Part shown: in pieces, positions 15,898-24,980 of the stretch | Layout of the letters: the number at the start of each line of letters is the position of its first letter | Numbering within the stretch: position 1 is the first letter of the stretch | Source of the DNA: Pseudomonas guariconensis | Lineage (GTDB): Bacteria > Pseudomonadota > Gammaproteobacteria > Pseudomonadales > Pseudomonadaceae | Reading direction: 5' to 3' | Length of the DNA: 64,000 bases | Assembly (NCBI RefSeq): GCF_900102675.1 | Contig: NZ_FMYX01000005.1 | Span: 186,001-250,000 of the forward strand | Notes under the pieces: generated by a model | The model's input: only the letters and a program-made list of their open reading frames with translations | Database searches by the model: none | What the model was told of the DNA's origin: nothing | Made by a program: the position numbers and the translations under genes

Positions 15898-16640
15898 TGC
15901 GCTTCAAATTCCTTTCGGTCCACGGTCAGGACGCTGCAATTTTGGTGTTGCGCAGTAGGGGTTCGTGCACTGAAAACGTGTTTCAGTAATGGCTAAAACC
16001 ACATGATTATTAAGCTTTTTAGAGAGTGAGTTTTTGCTGCAGAGAGGAAATCTTTCGCTGGCGGGCAATATTTTTATCGATCGTGGCCGTACAGCTGCAG
16101 CGGGCCGGTCCGGGCAAAGTCACATGCGATAGGCTGCATGGATAAAGGCCAATGGCCTTCTTTATAAGCGGGAAGGGGTGCACTTGCCTGATGGGCGGTA
16201 CCTTGGGTGATCGATGCGAAATCGGCCCCACCAGCCTGCACCGGCAGGTCGCACATGGGCAAAAAAATGACGTAAACAGATTACGTACCCTTTAAACCCA
16301 GCACGTACATTGACCCTCTAGTAAAGTAAGAATAATTAGTCGAACAATGCATGTCTCATCAGGCCAATACGGCGAATGTGTGAGAGCTAAATCGTGTCGC
16401 TTCCCAAGCGAAAGCTGCTTTCACATTGACGGCTCGCACCCCGTTGGGGCTAAAACAAGTTAGCGTGCTAAGTGGTATTGTTGAACGACGGTTCAAAAAA
16501 CACGGCGTCTTTGCGACCGCAGGATTAACGTTGCAATTTTCAAATAACTAAAAAAACAAATTTTAATATATCGATTATTTCGAGAATTATTAAAAGTAGC
16601 CCTTGATGGGTGCTCGCCTGCATGTCGAAGAGGTATCTGT
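15898..16640. other. 743-base AT-rich intergenic region upstream of the GbdR-like gene
   Basis: No credible protein gene lies here; short frames are unsupported by ribosome binding sites or composition. The region is clearly AT-richer than the rest of the window. It contains a hairpin AAGGCC/GGCCTT at 16145-16159, a promoter candidate at 16310-16338 and hairpins TCGCTT/AAGCGA (16397-16411) and CCCC-GTT-GGGG near 16440-16450. It probably holds the divergent promoters and a long leader for the regulator gene. Confidence 0.5.
16310..16338 (+). promoter_or_regulatory. Candidate sigma-70 promoter of the GbdR-like gene
   Basis: TTGACC (16310-16315), a 17-base spacer and TAATTA (16333-16338) lie on the plus strand about 300 bases before the ATG. 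If used, the transcript has an unusually long structured 5' leader. Confidence 0.4.
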
Positions 16641-17744
16641 ATGTCGTCGCAAAAGGACGGAAAGCCTGCTCAAAACGGCTTTCCTCCCCAGTCCATCGGC
16701 TTTCTTTTGCTGGACAGTTTCACGCTGATCTCCCTGGCGTCCGCCGTCGAACCGCTGCGCATGGCCAACCAGCTTTCTGGACGCGAGCTCTACCGTTGGC
16801 ACACCCTGACCGTCGATGGTGGCCAAGTCTGGGCCAGCGATGGCTTGCAGATTGTCCCCGACGCCGCCATGCACAACGCGCCGCCGATGGATACCGTGAT
16901 TGTCTGCGGTGGCGTCGGCATTCAACGCACCGTCACCCGTGAACATATCACTTGGCTACAGGCCCAGGCGCGCAAGTCGCGGCGCTTGGGCGGGGTATGC
17001 ACCGGCAGTTGGGCGCTTGCCTGCGCCGGGTTGCTCGACGGTTTCGATTGCAGCGTGCATTGGGAGTGCCTGGGCGCGATGCAGGAAGCCTTTCCGCGGG
17101 TAAACATGAGTACCCGCTTGTTCAGCCTGGATCGCAACCGCTTCACCAGTTCGGGAGGCACAGCCCCCTTGGACATGATGCTGCACCTGATCAGTCGCGA
17201 GCACGGTCGAGAACTCTCGGCGGCCATTTCAGAAATGTTCGTGTATGAGCGTATTCGTAATGAGCAGGACCATCAGCGTGTGCCGCTCAAGCATATGCTC
17301 GGCACCAATCAGCCGAAGTTGCAGGAAATCGTCGCGCTGATGGAGGCCAATCTGGAGGAGTTGATTGATCTGGATGAGCTGGCCAAATATGTGAATATTT
17401 CACGGCGCCAACTTGAACGATTGTTTCAGAAAAACCTGAACTGTACCCCCTCTCGTTATTATCTGCGGTTGCGTCTTGTCCGGGCGCGTCAATTACTCAA
17501 GCAAACGCACATGTCGATCATCGAGGTGGCTTCCGTGGTGGGCTTTGTCTCCACGCCGCACTTTTCCAAGTGCTACCGGGAATACTTCGGCGCGCCACCG
17601 AAAAACGAAAGAGCTACCTCCAATACTTCGCAAAAGCTGCTGCTGGATGACGACGAGACAAAGGGGCCAGACGACACCACTAAAAGTTCGCTCGACCAAG
17701 CACAAAGCGAGTCGACTTTCGCGAGCGTGAAGTTAAAACTTTAA
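16641..17744 (+). CDS. gbdR: GbdR-like AraC-family regulator of glycine betaine/choline catabolism
   Basis: A 367-residue regulator with an N-terminal DJ-1/PfpI-like domain (SIGFLLLDSFTLISLASAVE onward, to about 200) and a C-terminal AraC domain (about 235-335, NISRRQLERLFQK and EVASVVGFVSTPHFSKCYRE). The sequence closely resembles Pseudomonas GbdR, which activates glycine betaine and dimethylglycine catabolic genes, and the length fits. The last 40 residues are a polar, poorly conserved tail. Whether this is the genome's main gbdR or a paralogue serving the quaternary-amine cluster 3 kb upstream cannot be decided here. It converges on the copper operon. Confidence 0.75.
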   Translation: MSSQKDGKPAQNGFPPQSIGFLLLDSFTLISLASAVEPLRMANQLSGRELYRWHTLTVDGGQVWASDGLQIVPDAAMHNAPPMDTVIVCGGVGIQRTVTREHITWLQAQARKSRRLGGVCTGSWALACAGLLDGFDCSVHWECLGAMQEAFPRVNMSTRLFSLDRNRFTSSGGTAPLDMMLHLISREHGRELSAAISEMFVYERIRNEQDHQRVPLKHMLGTNQPKLQEIVALMEANLEELIDLDELAKYVNISRRQLERLFQKNLNCTPSRYYLRLRLVRARQLLKQTHMSIIEVASVVGFVSTPHFSKCYREYFGAPPKNERATSNTSQKLLLDDDETKGPDDTTKSSLDQAQSESTFASVKLKL

Positions 17745-17761
17745 CCCTGCGCAAAACGGGT

Positions 17762-17779
17762 AGGGGCACAGCGACCCCT
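17762..17779. terminator. Small hairpin between convergent gbdR-like and cytochrome c genes
   Basis: AGGGG and CCCCT pair with an 8-base loop between two convergent stop codons. Weak, without a T tract. Confidence 0.3.
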
Positions 17780-17794
17780 CCCGCCAGTGACCCT

Positions 17795-18526
17795 TCAGTT
17801 TCCGTGGGTGTGCTCTTTTCCATCTCGGTGGACATGCGTCGTTGGCGAAGGTGTGGCGGGCTGGGCAACGTCCGTTTCGGCCCCGCCATGCCCATCGTGG
17901 TGACCTGAGCTGTGTGCTGAGTCGGAGGGTGGATGATGCGCCTTCGATTGCTCCGTACCCTGACCATGGTGGCCTCCAGCGCTGTGCATCGCACTCTCAC
18001 CACCGCTGTGCTGGTGGCCGCCACTGCTCGCCACCATCGCCTGATACTGCTGAGCGTCCATCTGGGGCAGTCGATCGAGGAAGGCGACGATCCCCCAGAT
18101 GTACTGATCCCCCATGCTCTTGCCCCATGCCGGCATGCCTGTGGCCTTGATGCCATGCTTGATGGTCCAGAACGCCACGGCGGGATGATCACCGGTCCCG
18201 ATCTTGGCCAGGTTCGGAGGCGGGGGGTAGAGCGCTTGGCTGAGTTCGGTCTGGTCAACCCCAGGGGCGAGGTGGCACCCGACGCACATGGCGTTGTAGT
18301 TGCCCGCTCCCGTGCGGATCAGTGCTTCATCCTTGAGGTTCGGCACCTCGATATCCCTGGCGCGCACTTCGATGGAGCGCTCCCGGGCCATGACCAGGAA
18401 GGCATGCACGGCGGGGAAGTGGGGATCATCGGCCCCCACGTTGACCAGGCCCGAGTAGGCGGCGCCCAACACGGCGGCACTCGCTACCGCGCCTGCGACC
18501 ACGAGCGTTGTCATTGTTCTTTTCAT
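17795..18526 (-). CDS. His-rich c-type cytochrome, last gene of the copper operon
   Basis: A 243-residue exported cytochrome: an N-terminal signal/anchor (about 5-26), a single haem-binding CVGCH (81-85) and an axial Met in TGMPAWG (about 131). After the cytochrome domain comes a tail of about 70 residues, very rich in His, Ser and Gly, ending in VHRDGKEHTHGN, that could bind copper. It starts 8 bases after copB, so it belongs to the cop operon. A periplasmic electron-transfer or copper-sequestering role is inferred from context. Confidence 0.8.
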   Translation of the reverse strand: MKRTMTTLVVAGAVASAAVLGAAYSGLVNVGADDPHFPAVHAFLVMARERSIEVRARDIEVPNLKDEALIRTGAGNYNAMCVGCHLAPGVDQTELSQALYPPPPNLAKIGTGDHPAVAFWTIKHGIKATGMPAWGKSMGDQYIWGIVAFLDRLPQMDAQQYQAMVASSGGHQHSGGESAMHSAGGHHGQGTEQSKAHHPPSDSAHSSGHHDGHGGAETDVAQPATPSPTTHVHRDGKEHTHGN

Positions 18527-18534
18527 TCAAGGTC

Positions 18535-19479
18535 TCAGAACCACATCCGAATCCCGGCAACGAAGCGCGCCTCTTCCACATCCCCGTCTTCGTCGCGAAT
18601 CAGGTCAGCGGTCTTGCCGTAGGAACGGCTCCAGGTAACGCCGATGTACGGCGCGAATTGACGAACGATTTCATAACGAAGACGCAGGCCGACTTCGGTG
18701 TTGGCAAGGCCCGAACCGACGCCGCGCGCAGGATCGTTCTTGCCATAGAAGTTGGCCTCGGCGATGGGCTGCAGGATCAGGCGATTGGTCAACAGAATGT
18801 CGTACTCGCCCTCAAGACGCGCGGCTGTCTGACCATTCTCGCCAATAAACGCAGTGGCTTCGGCTTCGAAGTCGTAAAGCGCCATGCCCTGCACACCAAA
18901 CGCTGCCCAGGTCTGCGGTGATTCGGGCTTGAAGTCCTGGCGAACCCCGGCCACCACGTCCCACCAAGGGCCGATGGCGCGGCCATAGAGCAATTGCAAC
19001 TCGGCATCCTCGGTCACCCCGTTGGTCCGTTCGCCTTCGGAGCGGATCCACAACCGATTGATATCGCCCCCCACCCATCCCGAGGCATCCCAGGCCAGCG
19101 CACTGCCTTCGTCCGCGTCCTGATATTCCAGCTGATCGAGCAAGAAGAAGCTGTTGATCGCGCTGTCATGCATCTTGTGACCGTCCAGCGGGGGAAACGC
19201 GGCCTTGCGATCGGCGTCCGTGAGGATCGGAATGGGCGTTCGACTGGTCGTTCGGGGGGCGTCGTCGGTGCCAGGGTTCATCATTGAATGATCCATGGCA
19301 CCGTGGTCCATCCCCTCCATGCTGCCATGACCCATCTTGCCGTGGTCCATGCCCTGCATGGCGCCGTGGTCCATCGACGAGTGCTCCATTTTTTCAGCCG
19401 CGAAGCTCGGCGTCCCGCCCAGTGTGCCGAGGGAAATGGCCAATGCCATGAGCGAGGGTCGCACCCGCCTATTGGTCAT
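18535..19479 (-). CDS. copB: Copper resistance outer-membrane protein CopB
   Basis: A 314-residue CopB/PcoB family protein. It has a signal peptide (1-27), an N-terminal Met/His-rich linker with repeated MDHG motifs (about 30-70) and a C-terminal beta-barrel domain (about 105-314) ending in Phe (RMWF), as for outer-membrane proteins. The domain carries the family segments [20 protein letters not shown] and [18 protein letters not shown]. Its start overlaps the stop of the octapeptide-repeat gene by 11 bases, showing translational coupling. It is known to confer copper resistance together with CopA. Confidence 0.92.
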   Translation of the reverse strand: MTNRRVRPSLMALAISLGTLGGTPSFAAEKMEHSSMDHGAMQGMDHGKMGHGSMEGMDHGAMDHSMMNPGTDDAPRTTSRTPIPILTDADRKAAFPPLDGHKMHDSAINSFFLLDQLEYQDADEGSALAWDASGWVGGDINRLWIRSEGERTNGVTEDAELQLLYGRAIGPWWDVVAGVRQDFKPESPQTWAAFGVQGMALYDFEAEATAFIGENGQTAARLEGEYDILLTNRLILQPIAEANFYGKNDPARGVGSGLANTEVGLRLRYEIVRQFAPYIGVTWSRSYGKTADLIRDEDGDVEEARFVAGIRMWF

Positions 19480-19861
19480 CTTTCCCTGCCTTGGCTTTGT
19501 CGCCGCCCTGGGATTCCATCATCTTGCGGTGATCCATGCCCTTCATCGCGTCATGGTCCATGCCTTTCATCTTGCCGTGATCCATGCCCTTCATCGCGTC
19601 ATGGTCCATGCCCTTCATCTTGCCGTGATCCATGCCCTTCATCGCGTCATGGTCCATGCCTTTCATCTTGCTGTGATCCATGCCTTTCATCGAGCCATGG
19701 TCCATCCCCTTCATGGCATCGGGCTGGCCGGCAGCCTGGGTAGATTTCTGAACGTGTTGCTCATGATCATCGCTGGACCACGAGGACGGCGTGTAGACCG
19801 CCAGCAGGCCTGCCAATGCGGCAGAGAAGACATAGGCGTTTCGTTTCATGGTTTTGCTCAT
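19469..19861 (-). CDS. Met/His octapeptide-repeat copper-operon protein
   Basis: A 130-residue exported protein: signal peptide (about 1-30), then eight tandem copies of MKGMDHxx (residues 50-113, with xx = GS, SK, DA, GK, DA, GK, DA, RK) and a short polar tail. Each unit offers two Met and one His, a likely low-affinity Cu(I)/Cu(II) site. ATG 19861 follows GGAGAT and lies 14 bases after copA; the longer frame to 19948 would overlap copA and is rejected. Its place between copA and copB suggests a periplasmic copper sponge or metallochaperone. No named family recognised with certainty. Confidence 0.85.
   Translation of the reverse strand: MSKTMKRNAYVFSAALAGLLAVYTPSSWSSDDHEQHVQKSTQAAGQPDAMKGMDHGSMKGMDHSKMKGMDHDAMKGMDHGKMKGMDHDAMKGMDHGKMKGMDHDAMKGMDHRKMMESQGGDKAKAGKDDQ
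19523..19714 (-). repeat. Eight 24-bp tandem repeats encoding MKGMDHxx
   Basis: Eight consecutive in-frame 24-bp units, alternating as 48-bp pairs (DA then GK). Near-identity of the central pairs indicates recent tandem duplication, so copy number may vary between strains. Confidence 0.9.
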
Positions 19862-19875
19862 TTCAGATCTCCAGT

Positions 19876-21597
19876 TCATTCGTCCACACGAACTTCTCGG
19901 AACATGCCCATTTCCATGTGGAACAGCAGGTGGCAGTGATAGGCCCAACGACCCAAGGCATCCGCCGTCACGCGGTAGCTTCGTTTGGAGCCTGGGGGGA
20001 TATCGATCGTATGTTTTCGGACCATGAAGTTGCCGTGTTCATCCTCCAGATCGCTCCACATGCCATGCAGGTGGATGGGGTGAGTCATCATGGTGTCGTT
20101 GACCAGCGTGATGCGAAGACGCTCGCCATACTTCAGGCGCAGCGGCTCGGCATCGGAGAACTTGATGCCGTCGAAAGACCAGGCGAACTTTTCCATGTGA
20201 CCGGTCAGGTGCAGTTCCACGGTCCGCCCCGGCTCACGGCCGTCCGGGTCAGCGAAGGTGCTTCGCAGGTCCGCGTAGGTCAGCACACGGCGGCCGTTTT
20301 TGCGCAGGCCAATTCCAGGATCATTGAGCTTGGGCGTCGGGGTCATGGTCTGCATGTCGACCAGAGGGTTGTTGGTTTCCGACGCAGGATGGGTCTGCAT
20401 GGCACCGTCCATGCCAGCCATGCTGCCGTGATCCATCCCGGCCATCTGGCTGTGGTCCATGCCAGTCATGCTGCCGTGATCCATACCCATGTCGCTCATC
20501 GAGATGAGCGGGCGTGGATCGACCGCGGGGACGGGCGCCTGCAGGCCTTCGCTTACTGCCAAGGTGCCCCTGGAATACCCGGTACGGTCCATGGACTGAG
20601 CGAAAATGGTGTACGCCTGCGCGTCCTCGGGCTCGACGATGACATCGTAGGTTTCCGCCACGGCGATTCGGAATTCATCGACCGAGACGGGATCGACGTG
20701 CTGACCATCCGCTGCGACGACAGTCATCTTCAAGCCGGGGATCCGCACATCGAAATAAGTCATGGCCGAGCCGTTGATGAAGCGCAGCCGAATTTTCTCG
20801 CCGGGTTTGAAAAGGCCGGTCCAGTTTCCATCAGGGGCCTGGCCATTCATCAGATAGGTGTAGGTATAGCCACTGACGTCGGCGAGGTCGGTGGGGCTCA
20901 TCTTCATCTGGGCCCACATCTTGCGATCGGCCATGGCCGCCGACCAGCCCATTTCGCTGACATCGTCGACGAAGTCGCCAACGGTGCGCTTGTGGAAGTT
21001 GTAGTAGTCGGACTGTTTCTTGAGCTTGGACAGAACCCGGGCAGGATCCTCATCGGTCCAGTCGCTGAGCATGACCACGTAATCGCGATCATAGGTGAAT
21101 GGCTCGGGCTCCTTGGCATCGATGACCAGCGCGCCATACACCCCGACCTGTTCCTGAAGGCCAGAGTGACTGTGGTACCAGTAGGTACCGTTCTGCTGGA
21201 CCTTGAACTTGTACTCGTACATCCCGTCGGGGGCGATGCCGTGAAAGCTCAGCCCAGGCACCCCGTCCATGTTCGCCGGAAGGATAATGCCGTGCCAATG
21301 GATGGAGGTGTCCTGCTTCAAGCGGTTGCGCACACGCAGCGTGACAGTGTCGCCCTCGCGCCAGCGGAGAATGGGGCCTGGCAGCGAGCCGTTGATGGCC
21401 ATGGCCGTACGCGCGGCGCCGGTGAAGTTGACCGGCAGGTCTGCGATATACAGATCGAACTCGGTGCCCGTCAGCACGCTGGGTTGGCCGGGGCTGGTCA
21501 CGGCCCAGACCGGTGTGCGCCACATGCCCAATCCACCCAGTAGTCCGGTCGCGGCCAGGCCTTTGACGAAGGATCGTCTTGTGGTTTTGCTTTGCAT
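19876..21597 (-). CDS. copA: Multicopper oxidase CopA, copper resistance
   Basis: A 573-residue CopA/PcoA type multicopper oxidase. A twin-arginine signal ([12 protein letters not shown]) exports it folded to the periplasm. Copper motifs are complete: HWHG and HSH in the first domain, HPIHLHG and [12 protein letters not shown] in the last, giving the type 1 and trinuclear sites. A Met-rich insert (about 365-400) carries the repeated MDHG motif. Residues from the second domain onward follow CopA of P. syringae. It oxidises and sequesters Cu(I). It is the first gene of copA - repeat protein - copB - cytochrome. Confidence 0.93.
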   Translation of the reverse strand: MQSKTTRRSFVKGLAATGLLGGLGMWRTPVWAVTSPGQPSVLTGTEFDLYIADLPVNFTGAARTAMAINGSLPGPILRWREGDTVTLRVRNRLKQDTSIHWHGIILPANMDGVPGLSFHGIAPDGMYEYKFKVQQNGTYWYHSHSGLQEQVGVYGALVIDAKEPEPFTYDRDYVVMLSDWTDEDPARVLSKLKKQSDYYNFHKRTVGDFVDDVSEMGWSAAMADRKMWAQMKMSPTDLADVSGYTYTYLMNGQAPDGNWTGLFKPGEKIRLRFINGSAMTYFDVRIPGLKMTVVAADGQHVDPVSVDEFRIAVAETYDVIVEPEDAQAYTIFAQSMDRTGYSRGTLAVSEGLQAPVPAVDPRPLISMSDMGMDHGSMTGMDHSQMAGMDHGSMAGMDGAMQTHPASETNNPLVDMQTMTPTPKLNDPGIGLRKNGRRVLTYADLRSTFADPDGREPGRTVELHLTGHMEKFAWSFDGIKFSDAEPLRLKYGERLRITLVNDTMMTHPIHLHGMWSDLEDEHGNFMVRKHTIDIPPGSKRSYRVTADALGRWAYHCHLLFHMEMGMFREVRVDE

Positions 21598-21727
21598 GCC
21601 GTTGCGTCCAGTCAGTCATATAGTGGCTGATGTACGGGCTATCGGGTCAGCGTCCTTGGTCCCGAGAGCACTCGCACTTTCCAGGCTTACGATAGGCAGG
21701 CAGCGCTGTCAGAAAACTGAGTGCAAC

Positions 21728-21743
21728 ATTACAGATCTGTCAG
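21728..21743 (-). promoter_or_regulatory. Candidate cop box (CopR site) upstream of copA
   Basis: ATTACAGATCTGTCAG is a near-palindrome with ACA/TGT arms, resembling the TTACA-N4-TGTAA type sites bound by CopR/CusR response regulators. A second half-site-like CTGACAG lies about 25 bases nearer copA. copRS themselves are not in this window. Confidence 0.5.
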
Positions 21744-21803
21744 GTGTTGGCGGGCAGCATCAGGATCTTGCTCAAGGTCGAGCTAAGTGCCCTGGTTTTG
21801 CGC

Positions 21804-23057
21804 TCAGAGCATCAATGCCAACAATGCAGCAGTCAGCGCTGGCGGCATCACCAGCAAGCCCAGGCGCAGGAAGCGCCAGGCACTGACATGCTCGCCTTCG
21901 CGACGGATTGCCACCAGCCATAGCAAGGTCGCCAGGGAGCCTGTGATCGACAGGTTAGGGCCCAGGTCTACACCAATCAGCAGTGCGGCCGTCGTCTGTC
22001 CGGGTAACTCGACCAGATGCCCCATGGCCCCGGCGATCAGCCCGGTGGGCAGGTTGTTCATCAGGTTGCTGGCAAGGGCGACACCCACGCCTGCGGCCCA
22101 GCTGGCCTGGGTGGGCGAGACCTGGGCCCGTGCCGCCAGGGCCTGAGCCAGCCGGTCGATGACGCCGGTCTGGGCCACGGCTTCGACGAGCACGAACAAA
22201 CCTGCCACCAGCGGCAGCACGCCCCAGGCCACGTGCCTGAGCACCGGCATCGGGCTACGTCGCTGACGCAGGTGGATCAGCCCGGTGGTGGCCAGACCTG
22301 CGCAAAAGGTGGGCAGGCCCAAGGGCATGTCCAGTGCCGACGCCGTCAGCAACAGGGTACCGGTCAGCACAATCCCCACGGCGCTCAGCCTGGCCCCTTG
22401 AGACAAGGGCTGCGGGTCGATTTCCAAGGCCAAGGGTTGGCTAATCTGCCGACGCTGGGTGATCCGCAGGACCGCGTAGGTCAGGCCGATGGCCGCCAGC
22501 GACGGCAAAGTGAACTGCCTGAGCCATTCCAGCAGCGGCGGCATCTGGCTGCCGAATACGACCAGGTTGGCGGGGTTGGAAATCGGTAACACGAAGCTGG
22601 CGGCGTTGGCGATGAACGCGCAGATGAACAGGTACGGCAGCGGTTCGGCCTTGGCCGCCCGGCAGGCGGCGTAGACCGCCGGGGTCAGCACCACGGCAGT
22701 CGCATCGTTGGAGAGGAACACGGTAACCAGCGTGCCTACCAGGAACACCAAGTCGAACAACCGCTGCCCGGAGCCACGGGCGTGGCCCACCGCGTACCGG
22801 GCGAGCCAGTCGAACAAACCTTCCTGTCGTGCCAGTTCGGCCAATACCATCATGCCGATGAGAAACAGATAGACATCACCGCCTTCGGCGATAGCGGCCA
22901 TGGCACGGTGCAATGGAATCAGCCCCAGGCCTGTCAGCAGCAGCGCGCCTCCCATGGCCCAGACGTATTCAGGGATGCGCCAGGGACGCAGGATGACGCC
23001 ACAGGTGGCCAGGGCGGCCACGGTCCAGATGAAGAGTGAGGGGTTGGAGAGTGTCAT
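21804..23057 (-). CDS. ArsB/NhaD-type anion transporter (SLC13-like permease)
   Basis: A 417-residue polytopic membrane protein with about 11-12 helices. Two characteristic segments, LSNDATAVVLTPAVYA and ANAASFVLPISNPANLVVF, correspond to the re-entrant substrate loops of ArsB and the wider ion-transporter superfamily, and a C-terminal SNLMNNLPTGL completes the second half. Arsenite, citrate/dicarboxylate or Na+/H+ exchange are all possible; no arsR or arsC gene is near, so arsenic resistance is not assumed. ATG 23057 is chosen over upstream in-frame starts that lie within the diguanylate cyclase gene. Its start is 7 bases past that gene's stop, so the two are coupled. Confidence 0.8.
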   Translation of the reverse strand: MTLSNPSLFIWTVAALATCGVILRPWRIPEYVWAMGGALLLTGLGLIPLHRAMAAIAEGGDVYLFLIGMMVLAELARQEGLFDWLARYAVGHARGSGQRLFDLVFLVGTLVTVFLSNDATAVVLTPAVYAACRAAKAEPLPYLFICAFIANAASFVLPISNPANLVVFGSQMPPLLEWLRQFTLPSLAAIGLTYAVLRITQRRQISQPLALEIDPQPLSQGARLSAVGIVLTGTLLLTASALDMPLGLPTFCAGLATTGLIHLRQRRSPMPVLRHVAWGVLPLVAGLFVLVEAVAQTGVIDRLAQALAARAQVSPTQASWAAGVGVALASNLMNNLPTGLIAGAMGHLVELPGQTTAALLIGVDLGPNLSITGSLATLLWLVAIRREGEHVSAWRFLRLGLLVMPPALTAALLALML

Positions 23058-23064
23058 GCTCGAT

Positions 23065-24597
23065 TCAGGATCCAGCGGGTAAGGAAATGCCGGTCGTCGT
23101 GGCGACATGCAGGCGATTGCGGCCCGCCTGCTTGGCGGTATAGAGCGCCTGGTCGGCGCGTTCGAGCAGCGATTGGCTGCTGTCGAGGGAGGCACCGGCC
23201 GCGCAGGCGATGCCGATACTGGCGGTCACCTGGCCAAAAGGGCTGCCTTGGTGGGCGATGGACGCCATGGCCAGGCACTCCAGCATCAGCCGCGCCACGA
23301 CGACGGCACCGTCGCAGTCGGTGTCGGGCAGGACCACTGTCATTTCTTCGCCTCCGTAACGTGCCAGCAGGTCGCACGGGCGACGGATGCAGCCGGTGAG
23401 CAGGCCGGCGATTCGCTGCAGGCAGGCATCGCCGGCCGGATGGCCGTAGGTGTCGTTGTAGCGTTTGAAGTGGTCGATATCGATCATCAGCAGGGACAAT
23501 GGCGTCCCACTTCGACGGGCTCTTCGAATCTCCTCGTCCAGCACCTCGTCGAAGCGGCGTCGGTTGGCGAGTCCGGTCAGAGCATCGAGCATCGCCTGGC
23601 GTTCGAGCTGTTGATTGCTGTCGAGCAACTGTTGTTGGGTCTCTCTGAGTTCACGCTCTGCGGCGATCCGTCGGCCCATGGCGCGAATCAGCAGCCAGCC
23701 GATGGCGCCGGTGAGGGCGAGCAGACCGCAGACCACCAACGCCGACAGTTGCGCCTCGAAGCGCCAGGCCGCGAGCGCCTCGCGTTTGCCCAGGGCGACG
23801 GTTGTCACCAGGGGGAGGGTGTCGCTCTTGCGAAATGCATACAGGCGCTCCACGCCGTCCAGGCTGGAGGTGAACGAGGCCGTGCCCACTGACTGATCGA
23901 CGAGGTACTTGGCATAGATGGGCGATTTGGAGAAGTTGCGTCCCATGTCCTGTTCACGAAACGGGTAACGCACCAGTATCGCCCCGTCGGTGTACGACAG
24001 CCCGATGGCGCCGTCCTGGCCCACATCCAGCTGTCCGAACAGGTGCAGGAAGTTCTCCACGCCCAGCGTCACGGCAACGACGCCGGCGAAATCGCCATGG
24101 GCGTCGTTGAAGCGGCGGCTGATGGTGATGACCCATTCCTGGTTGGTGCGGCTGCGGATAGGAAGGCCGATGAACGGCTCGCGGGAAGGATCGTCGCGGT
24201 GATGGATGAAGTAGGCGCGGTCGCTGCTGTTGGCACCGACGGGCATGGGGCTGTTGGAGGACATGAGCCCGCGGCCATCCTTGTCATAGATGGTGATGCC
24301 GCTCAACTGCGGCATCAACGGGTGCTGACGGCTCACCAGCTGGCTCAGGCGTTCGATCTGCGAAGGCCCGCTGCCTTCGGTTTCCAGCCGCTCGATGAGG
24401 CCGAGCAACAGCAGCGAGCTCTGTCGCACGATGCCCTCAGAATAGGTGGACAGTGCCTGGGTGAGGTTCAAGGCGTGGGTATTGATGTCTTCCAGTGCCC
24501 GCTCGCGAGAGGCCATGACCTTCCACAGTGTCAACGATGCGAGCGAACAACCGATGATCGACAGCAGCAGAACGACGAGGTGGATGTCACGCTTCAC
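23065..24597 (-). CDS. Membrane diguanylate cyclase with dCache sensor
   Basis: A 510-residue protein: transmembrane helix (4-24), large periplasmic dCache-type sensor (about 30-275), second helix (about 284-305), short coiled coil and GGDEF domain (about 345-500). The active site reads GGEEM (415-419) instead of GGEEF, and the RxxD inhibitory site RPCD is at 406-409. Since the acidic catalytic residues are intact, activity is likely. I chose GTG 24597 with AGG upstream because the protein then starts just before the first helix; an ATG at 24708 would add 37 unusual residues. It is transcribed with the downstream transporter. Confidence 0.87.
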   Translation of the reverse strand: MKRDIHLVVLLLSIIGCSLASLTLWKVMASRERALEDINTHALNLTQALSTYSEGIVRQSSLLLLGLIERLETEGSGPSQIERLSQLVSRQHPLMPQLSGITIYDKDGRGLMSSNSPMPVGANSSDRAYFIHHRDDPSREPFIGLPIRSRTNQEWVITISRRFNDAHGDFAGVVAVTLGVENFLHLFGQLDVGQDGAIGLSYTDGAILVRYPFREQDMGRNFSKSPIYAKYLVDQSVGTASFTSSLDGVERLYAFRKSDTLPLVTTVALGKREALAAWRFEAQLSALVVCGLLALTGAIGWLLIRAMGRRIAAERELRETQQQLLDSNQQLERQAMLDALTGLANRRRFDEVLDEEIRRARRSGTPLSLLMIDIDHFKRYNDTYGHPAGDACLQRIAGLLTGCIRRPCDLLARYGGEEMTVVLPDTDCDGAVVVARLMLECLAMASIAHQGSPFGQVTASIGIACAAGASLDSSQSLLERADQALYTAKQAGRNRLHVATTTGISLPAGS

Positions 24598-24816
24598 ATA
24601 GATACCTGATGGGAATTCCGATTTCTCTTGCGGGTCGCGAATGCGTGGGGGATTCGCAACGGGCACTCCCGGCCCTGTGCCACACATCAAGCAGACTGAC
24701 ACTGCCACGGGTGGCTAACCTAGCGGTCAAGAAGTAACCAGGTGGTCCAATTGGCGAAATATAACACTGCTTATGTCGGAGTGTCTGACAGATATTATGA
24801 AGAATACGTCAGATGA

Positions 24817-24848
24817 CTGCCTGCTGAATCATTGCTTCCAGCAGGCAG
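24817..24848 (-). terminator. Hairpin downstream of the lhgO operon
   Basis: CTGCCTGCTG and CAGCAGGCAG form a perfect 10-bp stem with a 12-base loop. It lies just beyond the last coding material of the csiD-lhgO transcript; no T tract follows. Confidence 0.55.
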
Positions 24849-24859
24849 CCCGGCGGGGA

Positions 24860-24970
24860 TCAAAGCATGAAAACGGCGATCAATAGACTGGCCAGGGCGA
24901 GCAGCTCGAGCTGGTGGCCCTGGGTCAGCCTTGCCAGCCAGTGGAAGGTCGCACCACCTTGCGAAGGCAA
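24860..24970 (-). pseudogene. Possible 36-residue ORF or remnant after lhgO
   Basis: On the minus strand, TTG 24970 opens a 36-codon frame ending at TGA 24860-24862. The peptide ends in a hydrophobic helix, ELLALASLLIAVFML, like the last helix of a transporter. An ATAGG lies upstream of the TTG, and the frame also continues open into lhgO. It may be a tiny membrane protein or the residue of a deleted transporter gene. Weakly supported. Confidence 0.25.
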
Positions 24971-24980
24971 CAGCCTATGT

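Larger units (their letters stand above)
24598..24980. other. 383-base intergenic region between lhgO and the diguanylate cyclase
   Basis: Apart from the 36-residue ORF and the hairpin listed separately, I see no gene. The 24720-24815 stretch is AT-rich and should contain the promoter of the diguanylate cyclase-transporter operon on the minus strand; no confident hexamers identified. Confidence 0.4.

Noticed and set aside
16019..16231. 70-codon minus-strand ORF in the AT-rich gap
   Set aside because: No ribosome binding site, no motif, and a composition unlike a Pseudomonas gene.
19523..19714. Short regular repeats that could suggest a CRISPR array
   Set aside because: The 24-bp units are contiguous, without spacers, in frame and code for MKGMDHxx.
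19816..21543. 575-codon plus-strand ORF opposite copA
   Set aside because: Codon-mirror artefact; copA on the minus strand has complete copper motifs and a Tat signal.
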